NCBI GenBank assembly: GCA_003116995.1
Contig: BDSL01000010.1
Coordinates: 1,302,001 to 1,366,000, forward strand
Direction: 5' to 3'
Source: Yamagishiella unicocca
Taxonomy: Eukaryota; Chlorophyta; Chlorophyceae; Chlamydomonadales; Volvocaceae
DNA: 64,000 nucleotides
Shown: in pieces, positions 34,301-43,592 of the stretch
Layout of the letters: every line of letters begins with the position of its first letter
Numbering within the stretch: position 1 is the stretch's first letter
Program-made: the position numbers and the translations under genes
The notes under the pieces: model-generated
Database searches by the model: none
What the model was told of the DNA's origin: nothing
The model's input: the letters and a program-made list of their open reading frames with translations, nothing else

Positions 34301-34957
34301 CACCGCAACCACAACCACCACAACCACCACAACCACAACAACCACCACCAACATCACCATCATCATCGTGGCCGGCACCTCGACCAGCACCTCGCCCGCC
34401 GGGAGCACCAGCGACACAAGGACGGGGATACGGAGGGCGGGGGAGTGCAGGACGACGAGCTCGCGCACCGGCGACAACATCGCCATCACCGTCATGAAGA
34501 CCGCCGGCGGCGGCGGCGGCACGGCAGCGGGGACGGCACCAGCGACGCCGCCGGCGACGGCGACGGCACCGTTGAGTACGACCCGGCCCGAGGATTCGCC
34601 GCCGGGAGACCTTCCGGCAGCGCCGATGCTGGCGCCGGGGCGGGCGGTGACGCCGCCGGCGCCGCCGGCGCCGGCGCCGCTGCGTCTGAATCGTACGACA
34701 AGGCCGCCAAGGCCGCGGCGTGCGAGGCCGTCAAGGCGCTGCTGGCGCCGCTGTACGGCAGGCAGCTGCTGGACAAGGGCGAGTTCAAGGAGGCGGCGCG
34801 GGGCGCGACGGCGGCGCTGTGTGCGGACATGGCGGCGGCGGGTCTGGGCGCGGCGGAGCTGCGGAGGGAGGGCCGCGGGGGGCTGGCGGCGGCGGCGCTG
34901 GCGAGGACGCTGCGGGCCATGGGACTGGGCCGCTTGTTCGACCCGTGTGGGACGTGA
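27561..34957 (+). CDS. RING + PHD finger protein with C-terminal SRI-like domain (PHRF1-like), about 1,250-1,300 aa
   Basis: Supported exons: 27561-27631 (ATG, CSICYEKTRD), 28087 to about 28186 or 28267 (FCFECISRWADTENRCPMCK, completing a C3HC4 RING), 28472-28678 (basic/acidic linker), 29083-29182 (CQVCHQGNDDQHLLLCD), 30146-30199 (GCDRGYHTYCLNLEDIP), 31063-31990 (EWYCPACEVQR, then acidic and Gly/Arg-rich), 32489-34957. The PHD zinc ligands are thus spread over three exons. The last exon is very low complexity (Gly, Ala, poly-His) but ends in an ordered segment (AVKALLAPLYGRQLLDKGEF, KEAARGATAALCADM). That resembles the C-terminal SRI/CTD-binding helix bundle of PHRF1. An extra tiny intron or frame change is needed within the G-rich stretch near 31155-31230. 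Predicted role: nuclear E3 ligase/chromatin reader linked to RNA polymerase II (inference). Confidence 0.8.
28679..28760. repeat. GT-rich microsatellite in RING/PHD intron 3
   Basis: (GT)n interrupted by AT and GC, starting exactly at the exon-3 donor (CAG|GTGTGT), so the microsatellite supplies the splice site itself. Confidence 0.85.
29222..29285 (+). repeat. Dispersed intron module M2, sense copy in RING/PHD intron 4
   Basis: GTAAAACCCGTTTTACGCGA, then GGGACAGGATAGTTGGCGCA. It starts about 40 bp after the exon-4 donor (29183). Confidence 0.8.
29820..30050 (-). repeat. M2 plus M1 modules in antisense in RING/PHD intron 4
   Basis: On the minus strand an M1 copy (29885-30050, with GAGGTGCATGCTGGAGAAGT and GGCTAAGCTAAATCGGCTAC) is followed by an M2 copy (29820-29865). 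Both are inverted relative to the gene. With the sense M2 at 29222-29285, the intron carries inverted copies able to pair. Confidence 0.8.
30520..30648. repeat. Inverted repeat in RING/PHD intron 5
   Basis: About 30541-30580 (AGGGACCGCTGCCGCCACGA, GGTCCAGTCAGTTGTCGC) is partly repeated in inverted form at about 30608-30645 (CGACAACCGACTGGACCTCG). I see a core of roughly 18 paired bases around GTCCAGTC/GACTGGAC. Confidence 0.5.
32010..32175 (+). repeat. M1 then M2/M3-type modules, sense, in the last RING/PHD intron
   Basis: GAGGAAGACCCGTGGATGCC begins about 20 bp after the donor at 31991. AACCGTTTAGAACAGACGTT and GATGCATGCTGGAGAACTGG follow. At 32123 comes GACGGTTACATGACATAGGC with AGGATAGCTGGCGCATTGTC. 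Confidence 0.85.
34258..34350. repeat. CAACCACCA-type coding microsatellite
   Basis: Inside the last RING/PHD exon, encoding a His/Asn run in the chosen frame and poly-Thr in the next frame. Confidence 0.85.
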
Positions 34958-35790
34958 GGTGTGAGGTGTGAGGTGTGAGGTGGGGGTTACATAAAAGAAG
35001 ACCCGTGGGGTGGGGGGAGTTACAGAGGAGAACCGGTTACTCGACATGGGATGCGGGGGGCGGGAGGAGTGAGCGGAAATCCAACCCGTGGGTGGGTGGA
35101 CACACAGGTTGAGAAACGGGGTTATGAGAGGAAGGGGGGGGGTAAGGGCCCAGGCGCTGTCCGCCCGTTCCGCCCGTGCAGTGGGGTTGAGTTGCGCTGG
35201 TGATTAGTGATGCTGTGTGCGCGCGTTGGTGGCCCCGCGACGAGGCCCCAGTCCCGGGGGTGGGTGAAGTGCCCTGGGGGGGGGGGTAACATAAAAGAAC
35301 CGGTAACGCGACATGGGAAGTGTAGCTGGTGCATAGCCTTCGGACACCTGGACGCGTGCGCAGGCGACTGGGCTGCCCTTGGGAGGGGATGCAAAAAAGG
35401 GGGGGGCCAAGGAAAACCCGTGTACGAAAGAAAACCACTTAGGACATTCCCCTGGAGAGGGGGGCCGAAGTGCCGGGGGGGGGGGGTGCTATAAAACCGT
35501 TGATAGTTGATAGTTGGCGCATGGTCGGCGGACATCTAGTTTTTGGGGGGGGGCGAAGTAGAGACGCGTGTTGTGTGGCTGGGGGCCCGGGTACTCAAGT
35601 TCAATGCGGGGAGGGGTTTGAGAGGAACCTCGCTTAAGCTTTAGCCAATGCTGGTTAGGACACAACCCCATTCATACACAGTTGTTGTTCAAGGTTGGTC
35701 GGCACTCGAGGGGTAGGTGAAACCTCGACGGGAGAAAGTCGGGTGCCGCGACACAGTCCTGGCCGCGACTGTGTAAAGGCGACGTGCACG
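34958..35790 (+). other. Probable 3' UTR of the RING/PHD gene, carrying further repeat modules
   Basis: Starts with a GGTGTGA tandem tract. It then holds two M3-like modules (35015-35050 and 35285-35330, AACCGGTAACGCGACATGGG), an M1-like start (35411-35450) and an M2 copy (35490-35545). TGTAA is at about 35772-35776. The same modules are otherwise intronic, so an unrecognised terminal intron is possible. Confidence 0.4.
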
Positions 35791-35904
35791 CACTCGGGCG
35801 CGGTTAACCTAGCTGCATGACTGCCACTGCTCGGAGTGCACGTCAGGTGCTGGGTCGAGAATGAGTCCGAGTTCAGCCTAGCATCCCGGTCCTGCCTCAA
35901 TGCG

Positions 35905-36040
35905 CAAGGGCCAGGCTTCACGAGAAGTAGCTCACTGTATTCGTTACACAACTGTGGGTTCGATTCCAGGCAGTCGCGGACTGCCTGGCACAGGGACCAC
36001 ACGGTCCCTAAGCACCAGCGCATCGCAACGCTCGTACGGC
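35905..36040 (+). ncRNA. tRNA-like/SINE-like unit with two tandem hairpins
   Basis: TAGCTCACTGTATTCG (35928-35943) resembles a pol III A box and GGGTTCGATTCC (35956-35967) is an excellent B box. The spacing is too short for a full tRNA and no anticodon arm forms. Two perfect hairpins follow directly: CCAGGCAGTC/GACTGCCTGG (35966-35988, 3-base loop) and AGGGACC/GGTCCCT (35992-36009). Volvocine genomes carry tRNA-derived SINEs, so that is the likeliest identity. Confidence 0.45.
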
Positions 36041-36136
36041 AATAACGGACCCGCTTAGACACTGCAGTCCACGCACTAAGAACAGTTCTTGTTTGCGGGC
36101 TGCCTGTACGCCTTCGGTGACACGGAGAACCCCGGC

Positions 36137-36790
36137 CTACACTACACATCGTGTCCAATAACGGTGCCAACGGCCTGAATATTGTCCTCTCCGCTGCGGA
36201 CGCGGCCGCCCTCCAGCGCGAGCCGCCCGGGCTGACCCTGCACGCCCTCAGCAGCCCGCCTGAAGGTCATCATCGACCGGCCCGACGGCGCGCCGCTTGC
36301 GACCGCCTTCGAGCAGCTGGCGATCCCGCCGGACTGCATCCCAGTCCTGCCCACCGTTCGCGAGTTCTCCTACCAGCCCCACCGCAACCAGCCGGCCATA
36401 AAGATCGTCCGGCGCGGCCACAACCTGCTGGACGCGTACGCGGTGACCGACTACTTCTCGCAGGGCATGTCCTTCCGAGACACCGCCGCGGACTGGCTCG
36501 TCCACATCAACCCGCCGCCCGACGGAAGCCTGCAGCGCGCGTCCCTGTATGTCACGCTGCCCCGCTTCTCCAGCCGCGCCGACATCCACCTCCTCGCGCC
36601 GCTGTGGCCGGCGGGCAGCAGCCAGGCGCAGATCGCCGCCGCCGTGCAGCCCTTCCTGAGATGTGCCCAGCAGGTGCCGGGAATAGCCATGGAGCTGGAC
36701 CGCCTGGACGCGCTCGACGCGTTCACCCGCCCATCACGTCCCCGAGATGCTGGATGCCCTCAAAACCGCCGCGGGAGCCCGGTAGTTTGA
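36137..36790 (+). pseudogene. Pif1-like/SF1B helicase C-terminal fragment, frameshifted
   Basis: One frame reads NGANGLNIVLSAADAAALQ up to about 36250. Another picks up at 36255 with LKVIIDRPDGAPLATAF and continues to 36790, implying a one-base shift. Diagnostic segments are AYAVTDYFSQGMSF (helicase motif with QG) and ASLYVTLPRFSS (the usual YVALSR motif VI region, with L-P-R replacing L-S-R). Walker A and B are absent, so this is only the C-terminal third of such a helicase. These proteins are often carried by mobile elements. Confidence 0.55.
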
Positions 36791-36819
36791 CGTGCAGGGG
36801 GAGGGGCGGGACGTGACCG

Positions 36820-37866
36820 CAGGTACTGCACGTCGTGGCGCTGACGGCGCTGTTCGGCGCGCTGGGGTTCGCGGCCAAGGTGGCGGCGGAGGGCTGGCGG
36901 CGCTGCCGGATGCGGCACGTGACCCTCGGGTCGCAGCCCCACCCGTCTGCCGCCCCAGAGCCTCCCTCGCAGCTGCTTGAGCGTCCCAGCTCTGCGGCCC
37001 TATGGTCCCAACAGGCATCTGCTGGCGTCGTGGCGGGCGCCGTCGCCGTCACGCATGGGGATGGAGGAGGAGGCGGAGAGGAACGTGACGAGCTGCACCC
37101 GCAGCGCCAGACCCCGCCTCGGCAACAGCGCCGGCAGCAGCCGCAGCGACCACAGCAGTTGCAGCAGCAGCGCCGCCATCATCACCACAGCAGTTGCAGC
37201 AGCAGCGCCATCATCACCACAGGGGTGGCAGCAGCAGCGCCACCATCATCACCACAGGGGTGGCAGCAGCAGCGCCACCATCGTCACCACAGGGGTGGCA
37301 GCAGCAGCGCCACCATCATCACCACAGGGGTGGCAGCAGCAGCGCCACCATCATCACCACAGGGGTGGCAGCAGCAGCGCCATCATCACCACAGGGGTGG
37401 CAGCAGCAGCGCCACCATCATCACCACAGGGGTGGCAGCAGCAGCGCCACCATCGTCACCACAGGGGTGGCAGCAGCAGCGCCACCATCATCACCACAGG
37501 GGTGGCAGCAGCAGCGCCACCATCATCACCACAGGGGTGGCAGCAGCAGCGCCACCATCATCACCACAGGGGTGGCAGCAGCAGCGCCACCATCATCACC
37601 ACAGGGGTGGCGGCAGCAGCGCCACCATCATCACCACAGGGGTGGCAGCAGCAGCGCCACCATCATCACCACAGGGGTGGCGGCGGCGGTTCCGCACTGG
37701 TCGCGCGGGCGGCGGACCGCGCATCGGCCGGCGTGGAGGCGGTGTGTGCCCACCCCGGTGTGGCGGCGGTGTCGCTGGCTTGCCTCAGCATGGTGTGGAG
37801 ATGTCGCTGGCGGGCGGGGTGCTGCTGGCGGTGGGCATGTGGACGCTGCTGGCGCCCGGGAGGTGA
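36820..37866 (+). CDS. Putative membrane protein segment spanning the 35-bp repeat (doubtful)
   Basis: Open from about 36835 (ALTALFGALGFAAKVAAEGW, a hydrophobic start) through the minisatellite to a second hydrophobic end (LAGGVLLAVGMWTLLAPG) with a stop at 37864-37866. The hydrophobic ends look protein-like. The repeat makes the intervening frame uninformative, so continuity is unproven. Confidence 0.25.
   Translation, partial: QVLHVVALTALFGALGFAAKVAAEGWRRCRMRHVTLGSQPHPSAAPEPPSQLLERPSSAALWSQQASAGVVAGAVAVTHGDGGGGGEERDELHPQRQTPPRQQRRQQPQRPQQLQQQRRHHHHSSCSSSAIITTGVAAAAPPSSPQGWQQQRHHRHHRGGSSSATIITTGVAAAAPPSSPQGWQQQRHHHHRGGSSSATIITTGVAAAAPPSSPQGWQQQRHHHHHRGGSSSATIITTGVAAAAPPSSPQGWQQQRHHHHHRGGGSSATIITTGVAAAAPPSSPQGWRRRFRTGRAGGGPRIGRRGGGVCPPRCGGGVAGLPQHGVEMSLAGGVLLAVGMWTLLAPGR
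37151..37685. repeat. 35-bp frame-cycling minisatellite
   Basis: About 15 tandem copies of a 35-bp unit containing GGGGTGGCAGCAGCAGCGCC plus ACCATCATCACCACA, with small indels in some copies. Because 35 is not divisible by 3, each frame encodes the same 35-residue repeat in a different register, and no plus-strand frame contains a stop. Confidence 0.95.
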
Positions 37867-37959
37867 GGACCGGCCGGGAGGGGCGGGGCGTGCGGCGGGC
37901 ACTGGGCGGGTCGGCCATCCCTGGACGTCTTAGCCGCCCATTGCACGACGCCTTGTCTA

Positions 37960-38063
37960 GTTATCGCCCAGCTAGCTAGCTATCGCCCAGCTAGCTAGCT
38001 ACAGCCCAGCTAGCTAGCTACAGCCCAGCTAGCTAGCTACAGCCCAGCTAGCTAGCTACAGCC
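37960..38063. repeat. 19-bp AGCTAGCTAGC minisatellite
   Basis: Five copies of CCCAGCTAGCTAGCTACAG with minor variants. The unit is itself palindromic in its core. Confidence 0.95.
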
Positions 38064-38329
38064 CAGGTGGCTATTCTGCGCACATATGCGGCAGTATCGC
38101 GCTGGACGAGCGCATGATCATCGTTTGTGAATGGGGCAACAAACCGACACCTGTGGCCGCGGTTCGCGGCCGAATGCCCGACGTAACCCGCCAGACCGCA
38201 CCGCTCTAGTCCCTTCTTCCGAACACCCCTTCCTTATGAACCTAACGCTCCTTTGATTCCCCTCGCCACCACCGACCGTCCACCGCGGGTACGGCAGGCG
38301 GCTGCTTCGGCGGTGCAGCCCCGCGCTGA

Positions 38330-40480
38330 CCATGCTACTGCTGGCGTGCAACACGGCGGTGTACGTCATCACGTGCCTCCCAGCGTCGTACCCGCAGCTC
38401 CCGCCGCCCGTGCTGCGCTCCATCGGCCTTTCCATGTACGACAGCCCGCCGCCTGTCGTACTCCCCCTCGCCGGGGCAGGCGCTGGCGATGCTGGCCATG
38501 GCGGGCCTCGCGCGCAGCAGGACAGCGGGGGGCCAGCAACCTGTACGGCAGCAGCGGCAGTAGCGGTGGGCACGACGTCGTCAGCGGTGCGGGTTGCGGC
38601 GATGACGTGGAGGGTGCGCGGCACGCAAGCAGTGCTGGCAGTAGCGCCGGAGGCAGGGGCGGCCGCACTAGCGTCGCGAGCAGCCCTCTGGGCCTTACGC
38701 TCGTCCTGGCGCTTTATCACATGCCACACGGGCTCGTCCCGTCCACCTGGATCCTGCTGGGTTCGTACAGGCTTGACCTGCTGCACGGCGCCTACCTCCT
38801 CTGCGTGCTGTCGTGCTGCGGCAGCACCGCCCTACGGCTCAGCCCCGACCCACAGGTCGGGTCGACATCACCCAGCCCAGCGATGAAGCCTACGGTGATG
38901 GCGGCGGCGGCGGCGGCAGCGAGCCTACAACGACCGAGGGCGCCGTCAGCGCTTGGCCCCCGCTAGTCCCGCGGGTGCCGCAGGTGCCGCCGCGGCTTCC
39001 TGCCGCGCCTCCAGCGCACCGCCTGCTCCGCCTATACGCGTGCGTCCACCTGCTGGCTCCGTACGCGGCGATGTGCGGCCAGCTGCCGGGTCTGGGCTTC
39101 ACGCAGCGGGAGGAGTGGCGTCACGTGCTGCAGCTGGTGGGGCTGCTGGCGCCCATCCACCCGCACCGCGGACCGCCTGCCGCTGCTGGGAGCGCTGGTG
39201 CTGGCTACGGCCCACGCAGTAGCAGGCAAGGTCCCCGTCGTCGCCGCCGCCGCCGCTTCGGCGAAGGCGGCGGCCGAGGCGGAGGCGGCAGCAGCTGGAG
39301 GAGGCGGAGGCGGCGCGGCGATGGATGCCATCATACAACGGCCGCCCCCGCAGGTCCAGGGGTGGCTGCTGGCGCTGGGGACGTTGCTGGGCAGCGCCGC
39401 CTCGTCCGTTGGGTACTGGCTCGTCGCCGTGCTGCTGTACGTGCTCGTACTGTACGACACGCACGTGGGGCTGCCCCTGAGCTACGTGGCTCTGGGGCTG
39501 CCGCTGCTGCTGGCGCCGCGGAGGCGGCAGTACGTCACGAGGCTGCGGCTGAGCCACCAACGGTGAGCTTAGCGAGTAGCTCGTAGCGCGGGGGCGGAAG
39601 GAGGAGGTTTGAGGGCGAAGCAACGTTACGGGTTAACATGGCCTTATTTCCCCAAACTCTGTCAGGTGTTCGGAAGGTTGTGCGAAGCTACCTGTGTAGC
39701 CCACCTGTGTGTTTCGTACGTGAGGCCTCTCGCGGCTTAATCCTACGGGCCCCATTCTTCTTACCCTCCTTCGCATTGGATGACGCCATTCGGCAGAGCG
39801 CCCACATCCTTCCGAAGCTGCATGAATTGTTGCCCACTTGGGGTCCGAACCGGCCAACCGACCCAACCGTCCTGCCGCCCTGGTCCGTCCAGGTCCAGTT
39901 TGCATCCGCAGCAGCCGCACCTCCAGCTCTCCTCCCCGGGCCGAGCCCACTCCGCCGCCGCCAACGCACCCTGGCTGGCCCCCGCGGCTCTGGCGCTGTA
40001 CAGCGCCGCTGACTTGTGTATGTCGTACACCGCGGCTACGATGTCCGTGTACGGTAGGCCGGGGCTTGGTTGGTGAAGCGCTGGCTCATCCTCAACCTGG
40101 ACTTCTTCACCACGGTGCTGCCCTTCGCGGCCCTCATGGCCTCCCCTGGAGTCCTCTCCGCAGCCCTGCTGGTGGCAGGCGTGGTCGCCGCCATGACCGC
40201 CGCCTGGCGCGCGGCCGCCGTCGCCCGCGCCCGCGCCCGCGGCGGGCGTGGCGGCGGCAGCCCCGCTCGTGTCGGCGATGCCGCCGCCGCAGTCGGCTTC
40301 TTCGCCGCCGTCCAGCTGTTGCTAGCGGGGCTCGTTGACGACGCTGTACGCTCTGCAGTTGGAGCCAGTGGCGATGTGGCTGAGGTCGGTTTCGGAGCCG
40401 GGAGACGACGGCGGCGACGGCGGCTACATTCCCTGGAGCCCCGCTGCCGTGGCGGACTGGCTGGGGCTCCCTCCCTGCGA
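38330..40480 (+). pseudogene. Multi-pass membrane protein remnant in shifting frames
   Basis: Several hydrophobic, protein-like stretches appear in different plus frames without clear splice sites between them. They are LTMLLLACNTAVYVITCLP (38328), LGLTLVLALYHMPHGLVPS (38690), LLRLYACVHLLAPYAAM (39020), RLPLLGALVLATAHAVAG (39175), WLVAVLLYVLVLYDT (39418) and KRWLILNLDFFTTVLPFAAL (40076). The frame changes at about 39170 by one base in mid-domain. The simplest reading is a degraded membrane-protein gene, or several. An intron-rich functional gene cannot be excluded. Family not recognised. Confidence 0.3.
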
Positions 40481-40504
40481 CCTGCACGACGCGCCACCGC
40501 CGCC

Positions 40505-41681
40505 GTCGACTTCGATGATTGTCGGCATTCTACACGATCCAAATTGCGATGGAGCAGATCCATTCAGGTACGAAGGATGAGGGGGTGGGGAGGGGGTTGG
40601 GGCCGTGGCTGGCCGCGGTTTGGTGGTGTAGCGCTGTAGGGAGACGCTGCTGCCTTGGGTTCCGTAGAAATGTACGCCGCCGCCGCCGTACGATTCCCTG
40701 GAGCCTCGCTGCCACCTGCTCCTGCTCCTGATCGAGACGTATGTCCAGGACGCCGACGAGAAGTGGCGGCTGTTGACGGCGGCTGTTGACAGCACTCTGC
40801 GGGCTGCCCGGCGGTCGCGGAGGTCCCCACGGTTCGGCAAAAGGCAGAATGGGCGCTGCGTTGGATGGATGGATCACGCACGACGGTCCGTTCGGGGAGC
40901 GACTCGTGGCGTTTGCCGTCGTGGAGGGCATTTTCTTTTCTTCGTCGTTCTGCGCAGTCCTCTGGTTAAAGCGGCGTGGTATCATGCCGGGCCTGACGTT
41001 TTCGAACGTGCTGATCCCTGATCGCCCGAGATGAAGGCATGCACTGCACGTCCGCGTGCAGCCTCTTCCGGTAGGGCTACCGTGCAAAAAGGGGCGCGGC
41101 GGGGGGCGGCGCGGGGGCGGCAGGGGGGGGAGAACAATAGGAGAACCGGTAATGCGAGCGGGGAAATATGGTGGGGCATGTTCTGAGAGGAGTGGAGTAC
41201 AGACTGACAGTACTTGTTCGTTCGGGGTACATGGGCGCCCGTGGCAGGATGCTCTCGACGAAGCCCGACGCGGCGCGCATTGAGGAAATAATTGTGCGGT
41301 CGGCTGTGAGCATCGAACGGGAGTTCTGCACGAGCGCGCTACCGGTAGATCTGCTGGGCATGAACGCCCGACTCATGGCAGAGCGAGTATGTGGAGTTGG
41401 TCGCGGACAAGCTGCTGGCCGCGCTTGACGGTTCCGCGGCGTTCGGAACGGCCAACCCCTTTCCGCGGATGGAGCAAATTTCGTTGCAGCGAGTGCCGGC
41501 TTGTGCCGTGAGGGGGAACCATTCAGCGGGTTGGCCTGACGCTTGCTGCCATCGCAGGGGGAAGACGAACTTCTTTGAGCGGCGGGTTGGCGAGTACCAG
41601 AAGAGTAAGGTCATGCAGCATGGCCTTCCCCAGCACCGGACCGCCGACGAGTACGTCTTCCGTACGGACATGGAATTCTGA
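40505..41681 (+). pseudogene. Ribonucleotide reductase small subunit (R2) remnant
   Basis: Recognisable R2 segments in order: FYTIQIAMEQIHS (~40522), LIETYVQDADEK (~40728), [12 protein letters not shown] (~40832), [20 protein letters not shown] (~40895), [15 protein letters not shown] (~40968), IEEIIVRSAVSIEREF with [14 protein letters not shown] (~41277-41370), [13 protein letters not shown] (~41387), [14 protein letters not shown] (~41561) and the acidic-aromatic C-terminus TDMEF (41681). Frames change at about 40790-40815, 40870-40895 and 41375-41387. A 13-bp tandem duplication lies at 40765-40790. The N-terminal half (first iron ligands and radical Tyr) and the DEGLH-type ligand segment expected after FSN are absent. 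It is therefore almost certainly non-functional. Confidence 0.8.
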
Positions 41682-42450
41682 CCAGATGGGCCCGTAGTGA
41701 TTTGGTACGTGGCGGAGAGCGCGGTTTGGTTGCAGTGGCGGCGTATTACGGCACTCACTTAGAACAGTGACTACAGCTATGTGACTACACTGTGTCAATC
41801 ACGCACTGTGTCACGACAGCGGTAATGCGGGGAAGGTGGGACGATGTCCCCTTCGCGCCCGGGGGGGTATTTGATAAGACGAGGAGCCCGCGCGCACTGT
41901 CATGCACGTGCACGTGTCGAGTTTTCTTTGCGAGTGGTGCGTGGTCTTCCCTTCCCGGGGTGTGCCCCCACGGCATGGATCCCGCCGTCGTCGTCATCCA
42001 CGACCATCATGGCCTTCGCACCCACAACGGGAGCTCCAAGGTTGCGCTTGTGTGCGGTGATGAGCTGCTGTGCACGACTGTCCTTGCACCACAGGGTGGC
42101 AGCAATTACGTAGGATCTTAAAATCAGTTGCAGCAAATCATCCCAAGAAGATATTAAACAAACAATAATCCTTACTCAGTCACCATTGTTTGATAAAACT
42201 ATGGAAGGTTTGAGTGCAATACGCGCACTGCTAAGACGAGTGAGCGAACAGGCGGCTGACGGCTGCCGCAGTTGCCGCAGTGATGGGAAGGGTGGTGGCG
42301 AGAAGGCTCGGTTGCAGGACATGGGAAACGTGAGGGCAGGAATTAGTCGGTGAACAGTTGTTGGACACGCGTCGTCGAGTGTGCATGCCCGCGGACTTGG
42401 GTTGACTAGGGGTTGCCCCCGCGCGAGTTGGGCAGCTGAAAGGTTGATGT
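41682..42450. other. No supported gene
   Basis: Short overlapping open frames only. An M3-like module (GACATGGGAAACGTGAGGGC) occurs at 42310-42350 and an AT-rich stretch at 42120-42200. Confidence 0.5.
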
Positions 42451-42816
42451 TTGACAGGTGATGTTTTCCGGAAGGGGTGGGTCGTCCGGCAGGTTTGGAG
42501 GGCTGTTGCTACTGAGGACCGCGCGTTTGCACCGCTCATGGCGCAGGATGTGTGCGGCAACGTGTTTGTTGAACGAAATCTTCCCATCATTTTCCGCATC
42601 ATGGCCACTGCATCGCAGTACGCCATAATGTGCACGCACTGCCGTGTCCAAAAGGTGCTCCACCTTACAAAACAAGGACAGCAGCACACGCACGGCATCC
42701 TGTGCCCGTGGTGTTCGCCATCGGCCGACAGACGCCGTCAGCTCCAGCGGCCAACCAGCTTCCGACACGGCCGCCATCCAGCTGCCTACAGCTGGAGGCC
42801 GTGCTGCAGCACATAA
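42451..42816 (+). CDS. Hypothetical ORF with a CxxC...CxxC pair
   Basis: A 121-codon frame with mixed composition (GNVFVERNLPIIFRIMATAS), then CTHC and CPWC 26 residues apart, a possible zinc-binding pair. No flanking splice sites were confirmed, no homolog is recognised, and it lies where the 3' UTR of the minus-strand protease would extend. It may be a fragment of a larger decayed gene. Confidence 0.25.
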   Translation: MTGDVFRKGWVVRQVWRAVATEDRAFAPLMAQDVCGNVFVERNLPIIFRIMATASQYAIMCTHCRVQKVLHLTKQGQQHTHGILCPWCSPSADRRRQLQRPTSFRHGRHPAAYSWRPCCST

Positions 42817-43449
42817 TGAGAGGTGTCACGTGCCGGCTCATGCTGGCATCACGGCGTACGGCACACCACGTGCGCGGGTCCGGGCAACGAGGTCGCGCCC
42901 TCAGTCCGCAAGTCGGCCTTCCAACGCAGCAACAAGCAACCGACCCACGGGTCGGCCGAGGACCGCCGACCAGCTACCGGTAACAACATTGGTACCCGTT
43001 GCCAGACGGCCAGCCACCCACTCCCGCACAGTCGCCGACCTCCCCGCGGATTCTCTTATCAAACCCCCACCCTCACATGACAGAACCGCGGCGCAGCAAC
43101 AGCAATAACAAAACGCAATCATGCGACCCAGCAACGAGAAAATGCGCATCTGAGGGGCAGCTTGAAAAACCCAAGCCCCGGCCATTACCGTTGCCCTGCG
43201 GTTGTTGCCCAACCCAGGGCTGCTTGTCCACCCCAGGCCACTGTCATAAGACCCATGCGCCAGCTGTCCTACTCTTGCCCAACCCAGGTCTGCCCCTTCC
43301 CCCCAAGTCACCCCCAGCCGTCCCCCCAACTATTTCCTCGTTTCCCCCCTTCCTTCCCAAGCCGCGGGCTTCCTCGCCGCACCCCCGGCCACTGCACATC
43401 AATCAGGGTGGCTATTGAGCTCCCGAAGCACCGGTACCCGTAGGGCGAC

Positions 43450-43592
43450 CCCTCAGGCCAAGTCGGGTCGGACCGTGTCGTGTCGGGCCAGCCCAGGTCG
43501 AGTCAAGTCGCGTCGGGTCTTGTCGGGTAAACCCAGGTCGGGTCATGTCGGGTGGGATGGGGTCGTGTCGCATCGGGTCGTGCCGTGTCGTT
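43450..43592. repeat. Degenerate GTCGGGTCRT decamer tract
   Basis: About 14 imperfect GTCGGGTC/GTCGTGTC units directly downstream of the protease stop codon, i.e. in its 3' UTR. Confidence 0.75.

Noticed and set aside
35920..35990. Functional tRNA gene
   Set aside because: The B box is good, but A-to-B spacing is too short and no anticodon stem-loop or closing acceptor stem is present.
36800..37980. CRISPR-like array (regular 35-bp repeats)
   Set aside because: There are no unique spacers between repeats. It is a pure tandem minisatellite in a eukaryotic context.
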